From NCBI GenBank assembly GCA_946221065.1, contig CAMIIO010000010.1, positions 1 to 64,000 of the forward strand: a stretch of 64,000 nt of DNA. The letters run 5' to 3'. How positions within the stretch are numbered: the stretch's first letter is position 1; the number at the start of each line of letters is the position of its first letter. A model generated the notes under the pieces. That model was given only the letters and a program-made list of their open reading frames with translations, ran no database searches and was not told the origin of the DNA. Positions 50,804 through 59,462 of the stretch are shown here, one piece after another. This DNA is from an uncultured Rothia sp. (GTDB taxonomy: Bacteria; Actinomycetota; Actinomycetes; Actinomycetales; Micrococcaceae). The translations under genes and the position numbers were made by a program.

Positions 50804-51676
50804 GTGCGCTTGGACGTTATTACAATTTTTCCCGAGTATCTAGAGCCGCTTAATCTTTCTCTGCTGGGAAAAGCGCGTGAGCGCGGTCTAGTCAACCTAC
50901 AGGTGCATAACCTGCGTGACTTTGCTTTTGACCGGCATAAGACCGTAGATGATACCCCGTACGGTGGTGGTGCGGGGATGGTGATGAAGCCTGAACCGTG
51001 GGGGTTAGCTCTTGACGCTGTCCTGGAGGCAGCGCCGTGCTGCTCAGAGAAGGACGGTGAAGATTCTCGGCCGTTGCTCATTGTTCCGTCTCCGGCAGGC
51101 ACGGTATTTAATCAGGATCTTGCGTATGAGCTCTCCCGAATGGATCACCTGGTTTTTGCTCCTGCTCGGTATGAGGGTATTGACGAGCGCGTGCTGGATT
51201 GGGCGCAAAAACCTTTTCGGGTGTTGCCGGTATCTATCGGTGATTATGTTTTGTATGGGGGAGAGGTCGCCGTGATGGCAATGATTGAGGCTATTTGCCG
51301 TCTTATCCCCGGCGCTATGGGAAACCCCGAATCGCTCTCCGAAGAGTCGCATACCGGTGGGCTGCTGGAGTACCCGGTGTACACTAAGCCGGCGGTTTGG
51401 CGTGAACGCGCGGTGCCAGAAGTTTTGTTGTCGGGTCATCACGGGGCAATCGCTCGGTGGCGGCGCGATGAGCAGATTCGTAGAACCTTTACCCGCCGTT
51501 ATGACATGATTCAGGCGTTTCCCGCTGAGCAATGGGATAAAAAAGATCGTAAATTGCTCAATGAGCTTCGTGCTGAACGTAATCGGGCTCTCAAAGACCA
51601 GCGTGTGCGGCAGCCTCAAGCTAGCGACGACGTCGCCGCGGATGTGAGTAAAGAATCTGGGGACAGCAAAAAATAG
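50804..51676 (+). CDS. trmD: tRNA (guanine-N1)-methyltransferase
   Basis: TrmD methylates G37 of tRNAs to prevent frameshifting. This 290-residue enzyme has LDVITIFPEYLEPL at the start, and the SAM trefoil-knot motifs GRYEGIDERV-like (ARYEGIDERVLDW) and VSIGDYVLYGGEVAVM. A C-terminal polar tail of about 30 residues extends beyond the usual length. The start is GTG, coupled to rimM. Confidence 0.97.
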   Translation: MRLDVITIFPEYLEPLNLSLLGKARERGLVNLQVHNLRDFAFDRHKTVDDTPYGGGAGMVMKPEPWGLALDAVLEAAPCCSEKDGEDSRPLLIVPSPAGTVFNQDLAYELSRMDHLVFAPARYEGIDERVLDWAQKPFRVLPVSIGDYVLYGGEVAVMAMIEAICRLIPGAMGNPESLSEESHTGGLLEYPVYTKPAVWRERAVPEVLLSGHHGAIARWRRDEQIRRTFTRRYDMIQAFPAEQWDKKDRKLLNELRAERNRALKDQRVRQPQASDDVAADVSKESGDSKK

Positions 51677-51914
51677 TGTGGCGTATTGGGCGGTAGCGTG
51701 TCATAATTAGTCTTTGTGTTCACTTTGGGTGCGCCCCTGCCGTAGGGGGAAGAGCGACCTCAACAAAGCGAACCTCGCCCGCAGAACATCTGGGGTGTGT
51801 AAAAGACGTTTCTTTGTGGCAGTAACACTCTGAATCTTTGTGAGATTCCTTAGAGACTGTACGCAATGGTATAAGAGAGTATTAGACCTACGGCTGGTAC
51901 CTCAGGAGAAATCA
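51677..51914 (+). promoter_or_regulatory. trmD-rplS intergenic region and rplS promoter
   Basis: A candidate -10 box, TATAAG at 51870-51875, would start a leader of about 33 bases. Further upstream a small hairpin (CCCCT 51734-51738 with AGGGG 51744-51748) and a GC-rich stretch lie just after trmD. AGGAGA at 51904-51909 is the rplS ribosome site. No ligand-binding or L19-leader structure was recognised. Confidence 0.4.
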
Positions 51915-52262
51915 ATGCAGACTCTTGACTTCATTGACAACAAGTCCCTTCGCTCTGACATTCCCGACTTCGGTCCCGGCGATACCCTCAACGTTCACGT
52001 GAACATTGTTGAAGGTAACCGCTCCCGTGTTCAGGTATTCAAGGGCTACGTCTTGGGCCGTCAGGGCTCAGGCGTGCGTGAAACCTTCACCGTTCGTAAG
52101 GTTTCCTTTGGCGTTGGCGTTGAGCGTACCTTCCCGGTTCACTCTCCCGTGATCGACAAGATCGAATTGTTGACCCGCGGTGATGTCCGTCGTGCAAAGC
52201 TGTACTACATGCGCGATCGCCACGGTAAGGCTGCTCGTATCCGCGAAAAGCGCGATAAGTAA
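51915..52262 (+). CDS. rplS: 50S ribosomal protein L19
   Basis: A 115-residue L19 (MQTLDFIDNKSLRSDIPDFGPGDTLNVHV and later RRAKLYYMRDRHGKAARIREK). I chose the ATG at 51915, 5 bases after AGGAGA; an upstream in-frame start at 51840 has no ribosome site and adds non-L19 sequence. Codons are mostly C-ending, as for highly expressed genes. Confidence 0.97.
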   Translation: MQTLDFIDNKSLRSDIPDFGPGDTLNVHVNIVEGNRSRVQVFKGYVLGRQGSGVRETFTVRKVSFGVGVERTFPVHSPVIDKIELLTRGDVRRAKLYYMRDRHGKAARIREKRDK

Positions 52263-52275
52263 GTCTAGGGTTCTT

Positions 52276-52935
52276 ATGGAACAGACCGAAAGGTCCGCAT
52301 CCACTGACAGGCGCTTCTCTCTTGTGCGGGGGTGGCGCCTGTTTGCTATCGCTATGGCTGTGGCACTGATTATTTTGGTGTTAGTGCGTCACTTTTTCTT
52401 TGACGTGTATTTTATTCCTTCAGCCTCGATGGAGCCGACTCTTGAAACTGGGGATCGAATAGTGGTGCAACGTCAAATAGGTGAGGTTCATCGCGGGGAT
52501 ATTGTGGTCTTTGACGGTCAGGGATCTCTCTCGCCGTATCAAAGTGCTTCGCCCTGGGTTCAGCATCCTGTAAAAACTACGGGGCAGTGGTTAGGAATTA
52601 TTGGCTCAGATACGGTGTATGTAAAGCGGGTGATTGGTGTTGCTGGCGATACCGTTATCTGTTGCTCTTCGGCGGGTAAGCTCACCGTGAACGGCGTGGA
52701 ACAGGATGAGCCTTATCTTGTAGCTGGAGTTAAGGCTTCAGAAACTACTTTTTCGGTGACTGTCCCAGCCGGGCGTTTGTGGGTGATGGGCGATAACCGC
52801 CCTCATTCCGTGGATTCACGTGCTCTTTTAGGTGCTCCCGGTGGTGGGATGATTAAAACTGAAAAAGTTATTGGTAAGCCGTTGTGGGTGGTTTGGCCCA
52901 TGGAACGGTGGTCCCGGCTGGAGTCTGTTTCTTAG
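52276..52935 (+). CDS. lepB: Signal peptidase I (first of two)
   Basis: A 219-residue type I signal peptidase that cleaves Sec and Tat signal peptides outside the membrane. One N-terminal membrane helix (about 22-42), then the catalytic Ser51 in PSASMEPTL, the general base Lys117 in YVKRVIG, and GDNRPHSVDSR as box E. I chose the ATG at 52276. It follows rplS by 13 bases and a paralogue comes next. Confidence 0.93.
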   Translation: MEQTERSASTDRRFSLVRGWRLFAIAMAVALIILVLVRHFFFDVYFIPSASMEPTLETGDRIVVQRQIGEVHRGDIVVFDGQGSLSPYQSASPWVQHPVKTTGQWLGIIGSDTVYVKRVIGVAGDTVICCSSAGKLTVNGVEQDEPYLVAGVKASETTFSVTVPAGRLWVMGDNRPHSVDSRALLGAPGGGMIKTEKVIGKPLWVVWPMERWSRLESVS

Positions 52936-53042
52936 TATTGACTCAACACAGTACCCTATTGTGGACGCTAAATCCTTTAGCTTCTTGAAAACAGAGATAA
53001 ACTAACAACTGCTCATCTATCACTCTCTAAGGCACGGTTTTT

Positions 53043-53816
53043 ATGAGTCAAGCATCAGAATTCGAGTCCACTCACCTATCTGAGAAGGAACCACTTACGC
53101 GTTCGCAGCGCCGTCAGTTGAAGGGGCAGGAAGAGCGCCCTTCGGGTTTTTGGAACCAGGTGAAAGAGTTTCTTCTGGTTATTTCACTGGCGTTATTGAT
53201 TGCTTTCTTGCTCAAGACTTTTGTGCTTCGCGGGTTTTATATTCCTTCTGGTTCTATGGAGAATACTCTTGAAGTGAACGACCGTGTGTTTGTGAACGTG
53301 GCTGGTTCCATGTTGGGCTCTGCCGAACGTGGCGACGTTATCGTTTTCAAAGATAATAAAAACTGGGTTCCAGAATCTAATGCCGCTGCCAACAACCCCG
53401 TGCGTTCAGCACTATCGTTTGTGGGGATCTTGCCGGATACCTCTAATAATTATCTGGTGAAGCGCGTGATTGGCGTGGGCGGAGATCACGTGGTGTGCTG
53501 TAGCGATGACGGCAAAATTACTGTCAACGGTGTGGCTATCGACGAGTCTGAATATCTTTATCCAGGAGCTAACCCCTCCGATATTCCTTTTGACGTGATT
53601 GTTCCCGAAAATAGCTATTTTGTTTTGGGCGACCATCGTAATAATTCCGCTGATTCTCGATACCACATTGAGAACGACACGGAATTTATTAGTGACGGTG
53701 AGGTTGAAGGTAAGGTTTTTGTGGTGGCGTGGCCGTTGAATCACTTCACCTTTATGGGCGGGGCACATGATGTGTTCGCAGATGTTCCTAGCACAGACTC
53801 TAAAGCTACTAAATAG
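53043..53816 (+). CDS. lepB: Signal peptidase I (second of two)
   Basis: A 257-residue paralogue with a longer, charged cytoplasmic N-terminus (about 40 residues), a membrane helix (about 42-63), catalytic Ser71 in PSGSMENTL, base Lys140 in YLVKRVIG and GDHRNNSADSR. Both enzymes keep the catalytic pair, so neither looks decayed. Substrate division is unknown. It is 107 bases after the first copy and overlaps the next start codon by one base (TAGTG). Confidence 0.93.
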   Translation: MSQASEFESTHLSEKEPLTRSQRRQLKGQEERPSGFWNQVKEFLLVISLALLIAFLLKTFVLRGFYIPSGSMENTLEVNDRVFVNVAGSMLGSAERGDVIVFKDNKNWVPESNAAANNPVRSALSFVGILPDTSNNYLVKRVIGVGGDHVVCCSDDGKITVNGVAIDESEYLYPGANPSDIPFDVIVPENSYFVLGDHRNNSADSRYHIENDTEFISDGEVEGKVFVVAWPLNHFTFMGGAHDVFADVPSTDSKATK

Positions 53817-54574
53817 TGATAAAAAAATTTCAGCCAGCTACGTTGAACACCGAGAGAGAATTTTTCTCTCGCGGTGTTCAACTTATTGCTGGTGTTGATG
53901 AAGTGGGCAGAGGATCTTTAGCCGGGCCGGTCAGCGTGGGGGTAGCTTTAGTTCCAGCAACAGCAGAGCTAGTTATCGAAGATCTTATTGATTCTAAAAC
54001 TCTTTCTAAAGCCCGCCGGCTCACCATGATTAAAGAAATCAACGATTGGTGCCGTACCGCTGTAGGGCACTGTAGTCCTGAAGAAATTGATGGGTTAGGC
54101 ATGACGCTGGCTTTACGGCTAGCGTGTCAACGTGCCTTATCTTCGGTTCAGCAAGAACGACGTCCGGATATGGTGCTTCTTGATGGAAAGCATGATTGGC
54201 TGACCCCTGATCCGCCAGATCTCTTGTCTGGATTATCTTCAACGGACGCTCTCTACGAGACTCTGGTGCACGAGGTATGGGGTGAATCCTTGCCTTGGGA
54301 GGGGCCGGTGCGTACCGTGATTAAAGGTGATTTACTCTGCGCCTCCATTGCCGCGGCATCGGTGGTTGCCAAGGTCGAACGAGATCACATGATGGATCAG
54401 CTGGCGCTGGACTATCCCGAATATGGGTGGGTTCAAAATAAGGGATACGGCTCTGTAGCTCACCGCCAGGCTATCGCCGAGCTAGGTCCCACTGCTGTTC
54501 ACCGTCTTTCCTGGAATCTAGGAGCAAGCCTCGAACAGGTTCATACAGCAATGCTGTCCCGGATGGAGAGATAA
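53816..54574 (+). CDS. rnhB: Ribonuclease HII
   Basis: RNase HII removes ribonucleotides and RNA from DNA hybrids. The signature GVDEVGRGSLAGP with catalytic Asp and Glu lies near residue 30, with further acidic sites in IDSKTLSKA and DHMMDQLA. It is 252 residues. The start is GTG overlapping the lepB stop. It belongs to the conserved lepB-rnhB-DUF2469 cluster. Confidence 0.95.
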   Translation: MIKKFQPATLNTEREFFSRGVQLIAGVDEVGRGSLAGPVSVGVALVPATAELVIEDLIDSKTLSKARRLTMIKEINDWCRTAVGHCSPEEIDGLGMTLALRLACQRALSSVQQERRPDMVLLDGKHDWLTPDPPDLLSGLSSTDALYETLVHEVWGESLPWEGPVRTVIKGDLLCASIAAASVVAKVERDHMMDQLALDYPEYGWVQNKGYGSVAHRQAIAELGPTAVHRLSWNLGASLEQVHTAMLSRMER

Positions 54575-54576
54575 TC

Positions 54577-54903
54577 ATGAGTGCAGAAGATTTGGAAGGA
54601 TTTGAATCCGAAGCGCAGCTTGCTCTGTATCAAGAGTATAAAAGCGTCTTTGAGTTATTTACCTATGTTGTAGAAACAGATCGTCGGTTTTACCTCACAA
54701 ATGCTGTTGAGGTTATTCCTCAAGTTTCTCAGGGAACCGTCTACTATCACGTCAAAATGACGGATGTGTGGGTGTGGGATGTGTTCCGCCCCAGCAGATT
54801 TATGAAGAGCGTGGAAGTTTTTTCATTCCACGACGTCAACGTAGAAGAGCGCAGCGCAAGCGCAGATTTAGTGGTTCCCACACTGTCTGATTTTGACTCT
54901 TAG
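54577..54903 (+). CDS. DUF2469-family protein
   Basis: A 108-residue protein of a family found nearly only in actinobacteria, always beside rnhB. EYKSVFELFTYVVETDRRFYLTN and the WVWDVFRPSRF segment identify it. Function is unknown. It is 2 bases after rnhB, so it is co-translated. Confidence 0.9.
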   Translation: MSAEDLEGFESEAQLALYQEYKSVFELFTYVVETDRRFYLTNAVEVIPQVSQGTVYYHVKMTDVWVWDVFRPSRFMKSVEVFSFHDVNVEERSASADLVVPTLSDFDS

Positions 54904-55111
54904 TATCTGCGAGAACTCTTTAAAATTTTGTGCGGTCCCTTACGCGAAAACCACGTAACATTTTGACTTTTTTGCCCCATCATGCGCACCAGTAGCCTGT
55001 GGATAAAAAAATAGGGGGTAGTTATCCACAGATTTCTCTTTTCTTGCGATACCGTCTTCTGCAATGAGGCACAGTATTGAGCACCGCTAATTACTAGAAA
55101 GGTGCTAAAGA

Positions 55112-55495
55112 ATGAGTGCTCATCTTCAGGTAGGGCAGTGGGGAGAAGACCTCGCTGTGAACGTTTTACAGAACTTTGGCTATTCACTCGTTGAAAGAAA
55201 TTGGCGACCTCAGCCTGTCCCCGGAATAGAAACGGTACGTGGAGAAATCGACGCCGTGATGATTGACCCCGACATGAATCTGGTGTTCGTTGAGGTAAAA
55301 ACACGATCCTCGCTCTCTCACGGTCACCCTCTGGAGGCGATTAATGAGCAAAAGAAAAAGAAGCTTAAATTCTTAGCATATTCCTGGTGCTCATCTCATG
55401 AAGAGCTAGATTTTGGTTCTATTCGCCTGGACGCTGTTGCAATTACCGGCGATGACGAAGACTTCCACTTTGAACACCTGAAATGGGTGGGATAG
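55112..55495 (+). CDS. YraN family (UPF0102) nuclease-like protein
   Basis: A 127-residue protein with the restriction-endonuclease-like fold. GQWGEDLAVNVLQNFGYSLVERNWR starts it, and the core E...D...ExK pattern appears as GEIDAVMID and LVFVEVKTR. Its biochemical role is uncertain, though families like this act on DNA. AAAGG lies 12-16 bases before the ATG. comM begins right after its stop. Confidence 0.92.
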   Translation: MSAHLQVGQWGEDLAVNVLQNFGYSLVERNWRPQPVPGIETVRGEIDAVMIDPDMNLVFVEVKTRSSLSHGHPLEAINEQKKKKLKFLAYSWCSSHEELDFGSIRLDAVAITGDDEDFHFEHLKWVG

Positions 55496-57037
55496 ATGGG
55501 ATTTGCACGAACCTATGCCGTGGCGCTGGTGGGACTTCAGGGGCATATCGTAGAAGTTGAAGCCGATATTTCCCAGTCTCTTCCCGGATTTGTCTTATTA
55601 GGGTTACCAGATACTTCCCTGAACGAGTCACGAGATCGAGTGCGCTCTGCCGCTAAAAACTCAGGGGTTCCGCTGGCCCAAAGAAAACTCACCATCAATC
55701 TCACCCCTGCTACGCTTCCTAAAAAAGGTTCAGCCTTTGACCTAGCTCTTGTTGTTGCCGCCTTACAAGCAGATGGGCAGATTGACTCTACCGGAACCAC
55801 TATTTTTCTAGGAGAGCTAGGACTCGATGGCTCTATCCGCCCTATCCCAGGAATTCTCCCCGCCGTCAAAGCAGCGGTGGACGCCGGTCATCAGCGCATT
55901 ATTGTGGCAGCAGAAAACGCCGCAGAAGCCGCCCTCATACCCCAGGCAGAAGTCCACGGATACTCCAGCCTTGGTGAGCTCCTCATCGCGTTAGGAATGG
56001 ACGCTGCGGAAGTAAAATTACCTCCTCAGCAAGCAAAAGTTACACAACCAGTAGAAGATAAACCGCTACACCACCAAAAAGATATGGCAGATGTGGCAGG
56101 GCAAGCCGAAGGTCGCTACGCCCTAGAGATTGCTGCCGCCGGAGGACATCACCTTCTTTTCAAGGGTGCTCCCGGCTCTGGAAAAACTATGCTCGCTGAA
56201 CGGCTCAATAGTATTTTGCCCCCGCTAGGAGATACCGCCGCTATGGAGGTCACGGCGATTCACTCGCTGTGCAATAACGGGCAGAGTCGTACAGAACTCA
56301 TCCGGATTCCACCTTTCGAAGCGCCGCACCACTCCGCTTCGGCACCAGCAATCTTAGGTGGTGGCACGGGGATTCCGAAACCCGGAGCTATCTCTCGTTC
56401 ACATTGTGGAGTGCTTTTTCTGGACGAAGCCCCCGAGTTTAAAAGAACCGTGCTCGATTCTTTGCGACAGCCCCTTGAGTCGGGAGAAATCATTATTGAT
56501 CGAGCCACCGCTTCGGCACGTTATCCTGCCAGATTTCAGCTCGTTATGGCGGCTAACCCCTGCCCCTGTGGCAAAAACACAGGGCGTGGCCTGGAATGTA
56601 CCTGTTCTTCTCGTGAACGTCGTGGCTATTTCGGTAGGCTCTCTGGACCGTTACTCGACAGAATTGACGTACATCTTACCGTGCCAAAGGTACTCTCTGC
56701 AGAGCTGACGCACAGCGGAAGCTCCGAGTCTAGCGAAAGCATCCGTAAACGAGTTATCGCCGCACGCCAGGCACAGCGTGAGCGCTTAGAACCGTTAGGA
56801 CTGAGTATTAACGCCGAAGCAAACGGAAAAATTTTGCGCGGACCACTCAAGCTGAGCTCGTCACTACTTTCTGAACTGAACACAGCTATCGACCGTGGAA
56901 CCCTCACCGCACGCGGATTTGATCGAGTGTTACGAACGGCGTGGACTATTGCTGATTTAGAGGGAGCCACCTCCCCAGGAAAAGACCACCTTGATCTTGC
57001 ACTGTACTTTCGTAACCTTGCTAGCTCCTCACTGTAG
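55496..57037 (+). CDS. comM: ComM/YifB, Mg-chelatase-like AAA+ helicase
   Basis: ComM is a hexameric branch-migration helicase that promotes recombination of incoming DNA in transformation. The N-terminal domain (LQGHIVEVEADISQSLPGFVLLGLPD) is followed by an AAA+ module with Walker A GAPGSGKTM near residue 228 and FLDEAPEF, then NPCPCGKNTGRGLECTCS with a cysteine cluster. It is 513 residues, the usual length. The ATG abuts the yraN stop. Confidence 0.95.
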   Translation: MGFARTYAVALVGLQGHIVEVEADISQSLPGFVLLGLPDTSLNESRDRVRSAAKNSGVPLAQRKLTINLTPATLPKKGSAFDLALVVAALQADGQIDSTGTTIFLGELGLDGSIRPIPGILPAVKAAVDAGHQRIIVAAENAAEAALIPQAEVHGYSSLGELLIALGMDAAEVKLPPQQAKVTQPVEDKPLHHQKDMADVAGQAEGRYALEIAAAGGHHLLFKGAPGSGKTMLAERLNSILPPLGDTAAMEVTAIHSLCNNGQSRTELIRIPPFEAPHHSASAPAILGGGTGIPKPGAISRSHCGVLFLDEAPEFKRTVLDSLRQPLESGEIIIDRATASARYPARFQLVMAANPCPCGKNTGRGLECTCSSRERRGYFGRLSGPLLDRIDVHLTVPKVLSAELTHSGSSESSESIRKRVIAARQAQRERLEPLGLSINAEANGKILRGPLKLSSSLLSELNTAIDRGTLTARGFDRVLRTAWTIADLEGATSPGKDHLDLALYFRNLASSSL

Positions 57038-57086
57038 ATTCCTCATCGTCATCACGACATCCCATAATTCATAGTTAAAGGTCACC

Positions 57087-58307
57087 ATGAATCATCTTGA
57101 AGAAATTGCTCGTGCGCGCGCACATATTTTACGGATTGCCGAACCGGAAGATCCGATAGTTAATCTTGCTATCGATTCTTTAGGGCCTATTGCCACGGCA
57201 GATTTACTATCCGGTCACACCGATATAAATTCTTCATCGTGGCAGGAACTTTTGGTGACACAGCTTGAGAAGAAAACTTCATCGGCTGAACAACATCAAA
57301 TTATTCAGAGACTTAAAGATCGGGTGAAACGCTGGAATGGGCGTGCCCACATGATTACCTCGGATCAAGAAGAGAAAATGGCGCGTTCTCTCGATGCCTG
57401 GTTCTGCATTCCTGAACATCATGATCGGCCAAAGCAACTCAATGATTTGCCGGGAACTAGGCCGTATGGGATCTGGGGGAGAAGGGATCGCGCTCTGCTG
57501 AAGGATCTACGTCTTAACCAAGCCGTAGCAGTTGTTGGTTCCAGGGATATTACCCAGTACGGTACGTCTGTAGCGGGACAGCTTGCAGCAGAACTAACGC
57601 AGGCTGGGTTTTCGGTTGTTTCCGGAGGTGCCTTTGGGGTGGACGCCGTCGCGCATCGTGCGGCGCTTTCTACAGCGGGTAGTCCACTGCCTACCGTGGC
57701 GCTGATGGCCTGTGGAGTGGATAGGCTATACCCTAAACATAACGACGTGCTCCTTGGCCAGATTATTGAACAGGGGCTTTTATTGAGTGAAGTACCACTG
57801 GGGTACGCGCCTACACGGTGGAGATTTTTACAACGAAACCGGATGATTGCAGCTCTTTCAGCTCTTACCGTTGTGGTTGAGGCTCGCTGGCGTTCGGGTG
57901 CACTGAATACCGCTCATCATGCCCTAGAGATTGGTAGGGAAGTCAGGGCAGTACCGGGCAGTGTGTTTAGTCCTAATTCGCAAGGGTGCCATAAGCTTTT
58001 ACGCGATGGGTTGGCTACGGTAGTAACGGATAGCCAAGAAATTATTGATGACGTTCGCGGTACCTTTTCAGAAACACCGGAGCAGATGAGCGCGTCCGGG
58101 AGCTCAAAGTTTCCTTTGCCTGAGGATTTAAGCGAGATACAAGCTAGAGTGTGGGATTCTTTACCTCTTCGAAGTCCTGCTCCAATTGACCATATTTCTT
58201 CTATGAGCGGAGTGAGTCTACGAGAGACAATGCGTGCGCTCTCTCAGCTTTCTTCACTGGGTCTTGCTCGCCAGCAAGATTCTTTGTGGCATAAGGTAAA
58301 GAAATAG
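57087..58307 (+). CDS. dprA: DNA-processing protein DprA
   Basis: DprA loads RecA on single-stranded DNA during transformation. The Rossmann core has AVVGSRDITQYG, SGGAFGVDAVAHRAAL, and the central RNRMIAALSALTVVVEA. A C-terminal winged-helix-like domain follows from about 350. It is 406 residues. With comM and xerC it forms a DNA-processing set; whether the species is naturally competent cannot be read here. Confidence 0.95.
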   Translation: MNHLEEIARARAHILRIAEPEDPIVNLAIDSLGPIATADLLSGHTDINSSSWQELLVTQLEKKTSSAEQHQIIQRLKDRVKRWNGRAHMITSDQEEKMARSLDAWFCIPEHHDRPKQLNDLPGTRPYGIWGRRDRALLKDLRLNQAVAVVGSRDITQYGTSVAGQLAAELTQAGFSVVSGGAFGVDAVAHRAALSTAGSPLPTVALMACGVDRLYPKHNDVLLGQIIEQGLLLSEVPLGYAPTRWRFLQRNRMIAALSALTVVVEARWRSGALNTAHHALEIGREVRAVPGSVFSPNSQGCHKLLRDGLATVVTDSQEIIDDVRGTFSETPEQMSASGSSKFPLPEDLSEIQARVWDSLPLRSPAPIDHISSMSGVSLRETMRALSQLSSLGLARQQDSLWHKVKK

Positions 58308-58337
58308 GTACTTTACTGAGGTAAAAGGGAGAAGATT

Positions 58338-59354
58338 TTGACTGAGTCTATGACGCAGCGCGCAGATGGATTAGCGCCCACCTTGCCATTAGGCGCTCAA
58401 GCGCTGGATCATGACCGTATTTTTACGCGCACCCTAGAAAATTTTCTGCGGTATCTTCGTTACGAAAAGTTTCGCTCTGAACATACTATTAAGGCCTATC
58501 ATTCCGATCTCAGCTCATTTTTGGCCTATGCATTACGGCACGGGGCTCACGAACTCACCGAGCTTGATCTCTCTTTACTTCGAGGGTGGCTGGCACAGCA
58601 ACACCGTAAGGGGAACGGGAGGAACTCGATGGCACGAAAAAGTTCAAGTCTACGAGTATTCTTTGCCTGGGCGGAAGAAGAAGATCTGATACAGCATAAT
58701 CCCTCGGCTATTCTGGCAAGCCCTAAAAAAGAGAAGCACCTTCCTGAAGTAGTGAGCCAGGAGAATATGCAGCTACTTTTGCACAATATTGAAAAACAGG
58801 TTCAGGAAAACCCAGATGACATCAAGGCTTTACGACTGCTGGCCGCCGTCGAGCTACTTTACGCCAGTGGATTACGTATCTCCGAACTTTGTGCTCTGAA
58901 CCTTTCCTCTATTGATAGGGAACACCGTACCTTACGCGTGATTGGTAAAGGTAATAAAGAGCGTGTGGTGCCGTTTGGTGTACCTGCTATGAGAGCGCTT
59001 AACCGTTGGGTGAGCAGGGGCAGGCCACAATGGTTTGCTCGCGGCAACCAAGAAACTCAAGGAAATAGGCACATAGAAGAAGCTCTCTTTATTGGCCCGC
59101 GCGGAAAACGTGCTAATCCACGACAGCTCAGGGAAGACCTCACGCGCGCGTTACGAGAACTTCCTCATACGGAAGCTTCCGGCGCGCACGTACTACGTCA
59201 TACCGCGGCAACACACATGGTAGATTCCGGAGCCGACATCCGTTCGGTGCAGGAGCTGTTGGGGCATTCTTCGTTGGCAACCACGCAGATTTACACGCAC
59301 GTCTCCGTAGAAAGGCTTGCCGCTAGCTACCAGAATGCTCATCCTCGGGCATAG
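58338..59354 (+). CDS. xerC: Tyrosine recombinase XerC
   Basis: A 338-residue tyrosine recombinase that resolves chromosome dimers at dif with XerD. The N-terminal SAM-like domain (FLRYLRYEKFRSEHTIKAYHSDLSSFL) binds DNA. Catalytic residues are Arg in YASGLRISEL, the HVLRHTAATHM box, and the C-terminal nucleophile Tyr in TTQIYTHVSV. The start is TTG, 7 bases after an AAGGGAG-type site; an ATG 12 bases on is the alternative. It is the last gene of the plus-strand block. Confidence 0.93.
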   Translation: MTESMTQRADGLAPTLPLGAQALDHDRIFTRTLENFLRYLRYEKFRSEHTIKAYHSDLSSFLAYALRHGAHELTELDLSLLRGWLAQQHRKGNGRNSMARKSSSLRVFFAWAEEEDLIQHNPSAILASPKKEKHLPEVVSQENMQLLLHNIEKQVQENPDDIKALRLLAAVELLYASGLRISELCALNLSSIDREHRTLRVIGKGNKERVVPFGVPAMRALNRWVSRGRPQWFARGNQETQGNRHIEEALFIGPRGKRANPRQLREDLTRALRELPHTEASGAHVLRHTAATHMVDSGADIRSVQELLGHSSLATTQIYTHVSVERLAASYQNAHPRA

Positions 59355-59390
59355 CTTCTGTGCTCGGGGGGGCTTCTCTAAATAAAGGGG

Positions 59391-59416
59391 GAGCCGGTGG
59401 AATGTACCACCGGCTC
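59391..59416. terminator. Bidirectional terminator between xerC and fabF
   Basis: GAGCCGGTGG (59391-59400) pairs with CCACCGGCTC (59407-59416) around AATGTA. On the minus strand it is followed by CCCCCTTTATTT, so it mainly serves the fab operon, and may also end xerC. Confidence 0.8.
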
Positions 59417-59462
59417 ACCCGAAAGCTCTTATCTGCTCAATGCTGAGCTCTTGAAATTTCTG

